DNA from: Haplosporangium gracile
Taxonomy: Eukaryota; Mortierellomycota; Mortierellomycetes; Mortierellales; Mortierellaceae
Length of the DNA stretch: 27,518 nt
NCBI GenBank assembly: GCA_015499985.1
Contig: JAAAUF010000570.1
Span: 1 to 27,518 of the forward strand
Direction: 5' to 3'
Below are positions 20,116 through 27,518 of the stretch, one piece after another (within the stretch, counting starts at the first letter, position 1; each line of letters opens with the position of its first letter). The notes beneath the pieces were generated by a model. It was not told the DNA's origin, searched no databases, and was given only the letters and a program-made list of their open reading frames with translations. The position numbers and the translations under genes were made by a program.

Positions 20116-21911
20116 TTATTCCATGATCTTGCCGACGTACTTGTAGGCACCAGCAAGACCGGAGATAAAGCCAGTGACAGCTTGGAAACCGTCGGAGAAG
20201 GAGCAATGAAGGTTGTCATAACCTATAATTGGTACCAATTGAAAAAAAAAAAAAAAAGAAATAGGATGGTAAAAGCACATACTCGTGTTAGTGTCCAGGT
20301 AAAATATACTTTCGTTGTTTGATGTCATCGGCATGTTCAAAAGGAATATAAGAAAAACTTACCACAGAATAAAAAGTCACCGCCGAGCTTGACGGTGGTG
20401 ACCTTGAGCCAGTGAAGCTTGGTTGTCAGCTTGAGGTGTTGTGCCTGGCAGGATATATCGCGTTCAGCATCTTGTCCTCCTTCAATGGCCATCTGCGCCT
20501 CCAAGGCCTTGATTTGTTTCCGGACATCCCGGATGGTTTGCAAGTTCTCGTGAAGATCGATCGTCACGCCAACCATCCAGAGTCGGTTTGACCAGGGCTC
20601 AGCCTTGTCTGCAAAGTTCTTGTCCAGGACACCAATTACTCCTAAACAGTAGATGTCATCCGAGATATCCTGAACAAAGCCCAGGACTGTATTCAAGTGC
20701 CCAAGTCGATCTCGGAGAGTGTTGCCCCACTTTTGACTGGGCGCCTTGTCGAGTGTCCAGCGAAGGCCCTGCTTGCGAAGGTTAGATCTCAATGCGACGG
20801 CCAGCGTCAGCACTGAGGCCATGGGGTCAATGAAATGGCCCAGTCGGAGTACCTTGCGAGTGGTTGAAAACTGCTTGGCAAGGGCTTTAAGGCGAGTTGT
20901 CAAGACGGCATACTGTTTTGGGTTAGAAAGGAAGAGCCAGAGGAAGACTTTAGCAAAGTACTGGATAACCTTGATGGTCTTGTCCCTTCCGTCAACCACA
21001 TCAGAGATTTCGCGGATGATTTGGCCGACTGACTTTGAGGTGCAGTGATATGGTGCTCGTGTTGTTGTTGTCTTCTTGAGGGTAACTGGTGTTATCGTTG
21101 TTGTTGTGGAGGTTGTTGATGTTGTTGTTGCTTTTGAGAGCAAGATAGCAGGTTGGCCCTTTAGAATGGGATATGATTCTGAAGAAGGAGAGGTGGCATG
21201 GCTGCTTGGAGGGGTGTCGATCAAGAAGAGCCTTGAGGCTTCTCCAGTCTCGAGTGGCTCAAAGGATAAGGAGGAGGATTTGTTTTGATGGGGTAAGGAG
21301 ACGGATGATAAGGAGGTGGAAGAGGAGTTTGCTGAGGCGGAGGAGTAGGACGAAGACGCGGACGAAACGGCGGAGGATGAACCCGTCGAATGAGAAAATA
21401 AAATAGCAGCCGATACGGGCTCAAGTGTACTAAGAAGATTGCTATTGCTGTTGCTGACATGAAGACTGGCTGTCCGGGAGAGGCGTCGTGCTATGTGTGC
21501 TGTTGTCGATTGGCTGTCGTTATGGTTATGGAAATAGGGAGAATTGGGGTGATGATGATGATGGGTATCATTGTCGTATTGGAGGAGATGGCTTGCGGTG
21601 TTGAAGGAGGAGTTGGACTCCTGGAGGGGTTCAAGAAAGTCGTCGGATTGGGATCCGAGGGTGGCGTGTTGTTTGGGGGAGATGGGTGGTGATATCTCTG
21701 TCTCTGCGGCGACCTTGGCCCGCTCTGTCGACCAGGGATGGAGATGAAAGGGGTTTGCTGTTGTTGGTGTTGGAGTTGCGGAGTCGTCGAGGAAAAGAGG
21801 ACTTTCAGCGGAAGGAGAGGAGGTGGAAGTGGAGGAGTGGACAATGGCAGCAGCTGCAGAGACGGAGGCCGTTCTTGCCTGTGTCCGCTCCTGCGATGAA
21901 TGCTGTTCCAT
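20116..21911 (-). CDS. PEX11: PEX11-family peroxisomal membrane protein, long N-terminal extension
   Basis: Two minus-strand exons, 21911-20363 and 20222-20116, join in phase 1 across a 140-nt intron to give 551 residues. The PEX11 domain spans about 294-551. It contains DVVDGRDKTIKVIQYFAKV, QFSTTRKVLRLGHFIDP (the amphipathic helix region that remodels membranes) and a C-terminal GYDNLHCSFSDGFQAVTGFI that the splice restores, followed by a glycine-rich end (SGLAGAYKYVGKIME). PEX11 proteins elongate and divide peroxisomes from the peroxisomal membrane. Typical members are about 230-300 residues; here about 290 residues of Ser/Thr/His/Pro-rich disordered sequence precede the domain, including HHHHH and TTTT runs. 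They are in one uninterrupted frame with the domain, so they look genuine. AATAAA overlaps the TAA stop codon. The ATG at 21911 is the first of the frame. Confidence 0.93.
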
Positions 21912-22085
21912 ATTAGTAGGAGTAGAAGGAGTAGGAGATAAGAGTTACGAGTGTGTGTTGTTTATTGATGAGAGGAAATATAAGAATAAGGAGAAGGTGG
22001 CTGAGAAGAGAGATGAGACACAAAAAAGTGTGATGAGATGGAGAGAATGAGAGATGAAAGGGGAGTTGTGGACACTTTGTTATTT

Positions 22086-22160
22086 TGCTTGAAGGGAAAA
22101 AGAGAGAAAAAAGAGAAGAGAGGAGAAAAAGAGAAGAGAAAAGAGAAAAGAGAAAAGAGA
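22086..22160 (+). repeat. GA/AAAGAG-rich purine tract
   Basis: An almost purine-only stretch with repeated AAAGAGA and GAGAAAAG units lies about 180-250 bp upstream of the PEX11 start. On the PEX11 coding strand it is a CT-rich tract like those before other genes here. Confidence 0.7.
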
Positions 22161-23048
22161 TTATTTTGTGCTTGCCCACGGAGCAAAACTAGGCAGAACC
22201 GATGGGGATGCTGAACCAATGACAGTGTGACAAAAATAGAAACGAACATGACCCACGGATACAAAATTAGTGCTCTATTCACTCCATTCACTCTGTTCAC
22301 TCTATCACCACCTAACACAAACAAGGTTCTCTTTTTTCATTCAATTCATCCACATTGCTCTATCTCTTCCCGAGGGTCCTCTCATCGACGCCTTATTTTA
22401 TTACATGAACAAGCTCATCGCCCGGTTCTCCTCAGCCCTATTTTTTCTATTCTTTTACTTGCAAGTTGCTATTGTTTGGTCTTGCATTATCACAGTCAGT
22501 CAGTCAAGTCCATGGTAGCAGCACGATGTAACAGCGACATGTAGTTCATCATCTAAAACAAATCACACTAGCAAGCAACTGTGTCCGATTCACTTCAACT
22601 TCTTACGGCCTCGCTTTTCATTGAATCTGCGACATTCTATAGTAAAACATGTTTGTTTGAAATTACATCTTCTAGGGAGAAAAGACCATACCTAACGATT
22701 TCGAAGGCGGATGGGAACTTGATGGATACCATGCAAAGTATCGTCAGTTTGAGGGCATCCGAAAATGCAGGTTATATATGCGAGATTGTTTAAGTACTCC
22801 CATCACTTTATTTATTCTTGATCAGAGCATAGGGTTGCAGATCCGGCATGCCTGAAAAAAAATAACTGATTTTGGTAATGAGCATACATAAATATGCCCA
22901 TGAAGCTTGCTTATCAGGATAGTTCGGACAAGCAAGTAAAGGAACGACTATGATTGGGAAGTTGTCGTTGATTCTTATGCAGTCGAAAAATAACCTGTGA
23001 TGAAGGGAACTAAAAGAACCCTTGGTGCACTGCGCTATGCGCAGATAA

Positions 23049-23657
23049 GGTAGGCAAACGTCTGTTTTGACTTGTTCCAAATCTACGACAAAAACTAGTG
23101 AAGGAAAACAGAAATTGGAGCAACACGCGCGCAAAGAAACTAGAGACCGTTTCTTTTTGCTGGCTAGAGACCTTGACGGTGAACGCCTTGAATAAAAATA
23201 TACACAAGAACACTTGAGGCCTCCTTCAGGTCGTTTTCAATGTGACCTCTTTAGGTGGGATGAATATGGGCGATACCATTTTGATGAGCGTTCACACAAA
23301 GTAGTAACGTTCCAACAGCACAATTCCAATCATTGACAAGCACAGTTCTATATTCTATGTATCAATTGCTCAGGGCGAACAAAAACAAAAACCTCTCTTC
23401 ATCTGTTACCAAAGCTATCGTCACAGCCAGAAGCATTCGCAAGTAGGTCGGCCGTCTTCTTGAGTTTGAGATTTACATATAATTCGAGGGTGGTAGATAT
23501 GAAGAGTGAACCAGTAGTGTGGAAGGTGCACAAGGAAGGATGATTTTGTGATGTGAGAAGTATCAAAGGAATGGTATATGTAAATGCGCGCAGAATATGC
23601 ACCCGGTGGTTGAAAAACGCGTCGCGCGTAGGTAGAGAACAAGGATTGCCATTTCTC
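23049..23657 (+). pseudogene. Possible decayed coding sequence, family unknown
   Basis: One + strand frame stays open over four consecutive stretches (23049-23192, 23196-23333, 23337-23540, 23544-23657), interrupted only by TAA at 23193, TGA at 23334 and TGA at 23541. The 203 codons thus hold three stops, where roughly nine would be expected by chance. Parts look protein-like (RKETRDRFFLLARDLDGERL; RPPSGRFQCDLFRWDEYGRY, which faintly recalls a GRF-type zinc finger; NSRVVDMKSEPVVWKVHKEG). No family is recognised and no ATG is well placed. It could be a pseudogene, a transposon relic, a spliced gene whose introns I did not resolve, or chance. Confidence 0.25.
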
Positions 23658-23680
23658 TAGACAAATGAACCCAGCCTAGC

Positions 23681-23695
23681 AAAAAAAAAAAAAAA
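23681..23695 (+). repeat. A15 homopolymer
   Basis: A run of 15 A lies about 20 bp after the last stop of the possible decayed coding sequence. It could be a fossil poly(A) tail, but similar runs are common throughout this window. Confidence 0.85.
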
Positions 23696-24703
23696 GGCCC
23701 TTGGCAACGAGCGAACCGGGAGCGCATGTTTTCCGTGAGGTGCCACGTTCTGTTGATCCGGTACCATCAGCCTTTCCTAGGCAGGCATTCTATGGTGACA
23801 TGGAAGTCAAAACGATGACAACAATGAAAAAACGTTATTACGCGATAGGCTTTTTGTAAGAATGATACCAAAGAGGGCAATTGGATTAGTAAGAAAGAGT
23901 CTCGATTTGTGAGTGTACCAAATGCGTTGCGCATTTTTTTTTTTGCAACTTGTTCTTCTTCTCGCAGAAGGCTTAAATGTGTATGTGTGTGTGAGCCCTG
24001 TCTGCGTGCGAAGTGGAGAGTGAGTGACCATACTACATCAAGTAGTAGTTACCCATTGTTAATCCATCGATGGGCTGTCAATTTCATACACGCCCTGGAA
24101 GAGGGTGTTCGGTTCATCTCTCTCTTTTCTAATCCGAACCGGCAAAAAAGAAAAAAGTGAGAGCAATTGAGCATATGATATGTGTTGTGCTTGCAAACAT
24201 AAGGTGATGTTTTCAATTGTTTTGTTGTCATCTTTTTGCCCTTTGTCCAACAAGGGCGCAAGGTCTTCTTTCTGGGAGACGGGGGAGCCCTTGCAGCAGG
24301 AGAGTAGGAGAGTGGGTGAGTGAATGGACGGACAGCAAGAAGCAAAAAGATCTCTCTGCCAAGGGCGTACATGCCAACTTCCAACTTCCAAGGCATTTAT
24401 TTTTCATGGGCAGTCGATGGTGTGGAGTCAAAGAGATCGTGGTCAAGGGACAGAACTTCTCAATTAGGCAATTGCGCTTACAAAAAGCGATAGTAGCAAC
24501 CTTCCTTCGGTGGTCAAAGTGTCGTTCAGGAAAAAAACATATAAGACTGGCACTGTTCTCAAGATCATCACCTCCACCGCCGCCACCAACTCCTCTTCCC
24601 TTCTTCATTCCTTCTCTCCTCCACCTTTCGACCCGAACGTAGCGACATTCACCTCCATAGGAATCAACATTAGTCAGCAGCAACAACAACTTCAACAACA
24701 GAG

Positions 24704-26463
24704 ATGACAGCAATCAAGATCGCCGAGTCCCTCGGACGAATGTTCTACCTGGTTTCGCCGAGTCGCCACTTCTTTGTCACCCAGGGTGAGGTCGAGCCCT
24801 ACGTCTCCGATGCGACCATCTGGTTCCTGTTCTTTATCGCCGCCGAATTGATCTACTTTTCCATCGCCGACAAGCGCAACGGATTGAAGCGCCACGACGG
24901 CAAGTGGGACCAAGGGAAATACCGTATGAACGACATGATCGGATCTCTCGGTGCCGGATCTGTCCAGCAAATGTCGCGCTTCTTTCTTGGAAGTTTGCAG
25001 ATGGTTACCTACAACTATATCTGGGATAACTACAGGCTGCCTGGACTTGCCTTTGAGTCCTTCCATCTCCTTACCTGGATCGGATGCTTCTTGGCGACCG
25101 ACTTCATGTACTACTGGGTAAGTAGCTGCAAGTTCAATTTTATTTCCGGTGATTTTTGGGAGTGGCGTGTTATTCAAGGTGTATGCATTGTGGCTAACAC
25201 CAAGCTCGTGTCACCATTGCACTTGTTTAGTTCCATCGTGCTGCTCACGAGGTCAACATCTTTTGGGCTGGACATTCCGTTCACCACAGTAGGTTCGTTA
25301 CCGCCTTGGGACTTTCACCCGTGGATGTGGAGGAGCTGTTGTGAGATAGTTATTAATGCAGAATTTCTCTCGCGCTATTTTCTAGTGAGTACTACAACGC
25401 CACCACGGCATTGAGACAGTCGTTAGCCCAGACCTACACCTCCTTCGTCTTCAACTTGCCCTTGGCCTTTGTCTTCTCGCCTGCCCAGTTCGCCGTCCAC
25501 ACTCAGCTGAACTTGCTCTTCCAGTTCTGGATCCACACTGGTAGGTCAAGCTCTGCATCATGCGCCCTCCCTTGTTACTCCAGTACTAACTCTATATTAC
25601 TATTCATGTATCTAGAAATCGTCCCAAGAATGGGTTGGCTCGAGTACATCATCAACACACCTAGTGCCCATCGGGTCCACCACGGTCGCAACCCTTATTG
25701 CATCGATAAGAACTACGCCGGCACCCTCATTATCTGGGATCGCATGTTTGGAACCTATGCTGATGAGCGCATCTACCCCGATGTTGTCGCCACCAAGGAG
25801 GAGGAAGAGCCAGTCGCCTACGGACTTACCCACCCTATCAGCACCTTTGACCCTGTCACCATCCAGCTCGGTCATTTCCAGCATATCTGGAACATGCTCT
25901 GGATCACCCCCGGTCTTGCCAACAAATTCAAAGTTGTCTTTTATGGTCCTGGCTGGCACCCTGGCACCCCTCGGACCGGTCTGTTGTCCGAGATTCCTGA
26001 TGTCGACCTGAAGAACCCTCCCAAGAAGTACGACCCAGTTCTGCCCAGAAAGTTCAACTACTACATCGCCGCCCATTTCGCAATCGTAATGGTTGTTGGA
26101 AGTGCATTGCTCGGCGAGCTATACAAGGTCCTGCCCCTTCATTATACTCAAGCCATCTGTGTTGCATTTTTGGTCTCGCTGGTGTCATTGGCCAAGATCA
26201 TGGATGCCAAAGAGTACGGACTCAAGATCGAGTTGGCGAGGACGTTGACATTCTTCTTGTTGGCCGAGGTTGTGGCGCGTTCAGGATTCTATGAGCAGAC
26301 TTACTGGCAGAGACGTGGCACGTTATGTGTTGCAGACACGTTCTTTGTCAGCAGCTTGTTCATTGGCTGGAACATTTACAAGCTTGGATCGACCTGGGCC
26401 ACTGTCGTACCTGCCGTCTCCAAGAAGGGACAGAATGTCAAGGACAAGATCAAGACCAACTAA
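24704..26463 (+). CDS. AGMO: Alkylglycerol monooxygenase (AGMO/TMEM195) orthologue
   Basis: Four exons, 24704-25117, 25231-25292, 25386-25540 and 25616-26463, give 492 residues (animal AGMO is about 445). The protein belongs to the fatty-acid-hydroxylase/sterol-desaturase superfamily of multi-pass ER membrane diiron enzymes. The histidine boxes appear only after splicing: FHRAAHEVN (140-147), HSVHHSSEYYN (153-163) and HRVHHGRNPYCIDKNYAGTL (229-248). The strings HHSSEYYN, TALRQS, LLFQFWIHTE, IIWDRMFGT and YGLTHPI are close to animal AGMO rather than to sterol desaturases. Known AGMO cleaves the O-alkyl bond of ether glycerolipids using tetrahydrobiopterin and O2, giving a fatty aldehyde. Intron 3 carries a perfect TACTAAC branch site. 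Intron 2 uses donor AG|GTTCGT, fixed by the HHSSEYYN match. The C-terminus has further hydrophobic segments and a Lys-rich tail. ATTAAA lies about 52 bp after the stop. Confidence 0.95.
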
Positions 26464-26609
26464 GATATTACCTTTTCATTTTTTTATACCACCGTGCGGA
26501 GCAAATTGCATAACATTAAACAATTTTTTTTGAAATGCAACTTTTGTCTTTTTTTTTTTTGTATGTGTCTATGGATGATTAGCTGGTGTCGAGTTCATGG
26601 GTAAAGAGA
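26464..26609. other. Short convergent 3' spacer between AGMO and BSD gene
   Basis: Only 146 bp separate the two stop codons. The spacer includes ATTAAA at 26515-26520 for AGMO and a T11 run near 26550, so the two transcripts may overlap at their 3' ends. Confidence 0.6.
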
Positions 26610-27461
26610 TCACGATTCCTCCACATAATCCTTGAGCTCGTTTTGCAACTCTTTCTCCCAGTCAGTCACATCAACATCTACGTCGTCTCCGTCTCTAATA
26701 GACACTCCCGAGGCGAGTTGCTTCTCAAGCCATGCGTCTAATAACATCACAGATATTTCGAAAAATAAATAATTCTCGTAAGTTGTAGGTAGAATCGCAC
26801 ACGTGTGCTCTCAACAAAAAAAAAATGCGATAATAAGATGCATGCATGCGGCGTTACTGGGAAGAAACCTCTCTCTTTTACCTGGATCTTCCTCATGGTC
26901 TGGCATCTCAGCTTCAAAAAGCACCTCAGGCTTTTTCTCAGCCGCCTTCTCAACTGTCTTCTTGACTGCAGCCTTGCTAGACTCCTTCGTAGTTGTTGGC
27001 GCTATTGTTGTTGTCGTTGTTGTTGTCGAAGGAGGGCTGATATCCTTAACGGTTGTAGGAGCGGGTCTAGATCGAGTAGGGGGCCCTTCAACATCATCCT
27101 TGCCAAAATAGATATTATACCCCAGCACAGACGACGACAAGGTTCGACCATGCCTGGGACTATTGCTCCCACCTTCTGCGCCGCCGCAGCCACCGCTACC
27201 TTCTGATGCTGAATCCGAAAATCCTTCCGAGAACGAATCCAAACCGGCTGTGGAGAGGGCGACATGTTTGAGAAGTGTGACTCTATAAAAGTAATTCCGC
27301 CAAAAGACGAGTTCCTCTATCTCCTTGGGGACGAGGTAGAAGCGCATCTTGTTCAGGTTGGGGTCTTCCTTCAGTGTCGCCATTGCTGTTGAGGAGTAGA
27401 CCTTCATGTCGAAGACAAAGTCTGTTCCTGGAGGTGGTGGGAGCAAAAAGTTGCGTTTGTC
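26610..27461 (-). CDS. BSD-domain protein, 3' part (5' end outside window)
   Basis: Two minus-strand exons are inside the window, 27461-26882 and 26737-26610, joined in phase 1 (intron 144 nt). They encode the last 235 residues. The exon at 27461 begins after an acceptor TTTCGTAG with an in-frame stop behind it, so further exons lie beyond the right edge. The segment DPNLNKMRFYLVPKEIEELV followed by FWRNYFYRVTLLKHVAL is a clear BSD domain, named for BTF2/TFIIH p62, synapse-associated and DOS2-like proteins. It is followed by a Ser/Gly/Thr-rich disordered linker with a poly-Thr run, a KKTVEKAAEKK basic helix, and an acidic C-terminus (DVDVDVTDWEKELQNELKDY, then VEES). This layout fits the DOS2/BSDC1 type rather than TFIIH p62. 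Exact function unknown. Confidence 0.9.
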
Positions 27462-27518
27462 CTACGAAAGTATAAAGAGAGTAGCAAGTTAGTTGGGCCT
27501 TTTTTTTTTTTTTTTTTT
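27462..27518 (-). other. Partial intron of the BSD-domain gene at window edge
   Basis: On the minus strand this reads as a poly(A) stretch and then a pyrimidine-rich run ending TTTCGTAG, the acceptor of the next exon. The donor and earlier exons lie outside the window. The T18 run on the + strand at the edge may mark an assembly break. Confidence 0.6.

Larger units (their letters stand above)
21912..24703. other. 2.8-kb interval without a confident gene
   Basis: Positions 21912-22200 are the promoter and leader of the minus-strand PEX11 gene (GA-rich on the + strand from about 22080 to 22160). Positions 22676-22855 and 23049-23657 hold coding-like but unassigned frames, listed separately. 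A 15-A run lies at 23681-23695. From about 24560 the + strand becomes C/T-rich, ending in CAACAA repeats before the AGMO start. I see no tRNA or other RNA gene. Confidence 0.5.

Noticed and set aside
22808..23213. Minus-strand open frames of 67 and 108 codons, with a possible acceptor before GMPDLQPYALIKNK
   Set aside because: The acceptor looks good, but no upstream exons join in phase and no family is recognised; evidence too weak for a gene call.
23697..23780. GC-rich segment after the A15 run as a possible tRNA or small RNA gene
   Set aside because: No cloverleaf can be drawn and no A or B box is present.

Overview
The window looks like nuclear DNA of an early-diverging filamentous fungus. 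Mortierellomycota (a Mortierella-like species) is the best guess. This rests on short GT-AG introns of about 75-220 nt with CTAAC-type branch sites, CT-rich leaders, many homopolymer and microsatellite tracts, long Ser/Thr/Gln/Asn-rich disordered protein segments, and the mix of families present. It is an inference from style and gene content, not from a database match. No bacterial operon, CRISPR array or intact mobile element was seen.  Layout: a simple repeat and an unidentified multi-pass membrane protein (113-1171, +). A two-exon SAM-dependent methyltransferase of the Crg1/Tmt1 type (1551-2554, +). A tRNA-Met(CAT) (3143-3215, -). An eight-exon GSK-3 kinase (3708-6021, +). A gene-free, low-complexity stretch of about 6.9 kb (6022-12892). 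A long methyltransferase-fold protein with a possible N-myristoylation signal (12893-15444, +). A 10-N gap (15934-15943). A six-exon Rad60/Esc2/NIP45-type SUMO-like protein (16099-18375, -), head to head with Mediator subunit MED21 (18799-19412, +). A PEX11-family peroxisome protein with a long disordered N-terminus (20116-21911, -). A 2.8-kb interval with possible decayed coding sequence (21912-24703). An alkylglycerol monooxygenase (AGMO) orthologue (24704-26463, +). The 3' part of a BSD-domain protein (26610-27461, -) that runs off the right edge.  All spliced models were assembled by hand so that donor, acceptor, reading phase and conserved family motifs agree; every complete spliced CDS has a length divisible by three and ends in a stop.  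The genes are mostly unrelated housekeeping functions: kinase signalling, SUMO-pathway genome stability, Mediator transcription, peroxisome division and ether-lipid cleavage. There is no convincing gene cluster. The items most worth a second look are the fungal AGMO gene, the methyltransferase-fold protein with a degenerate motif I and a GC-AG intron, the extended PEX11, and the repeat-dense desert between 6 and 12.9 kb.
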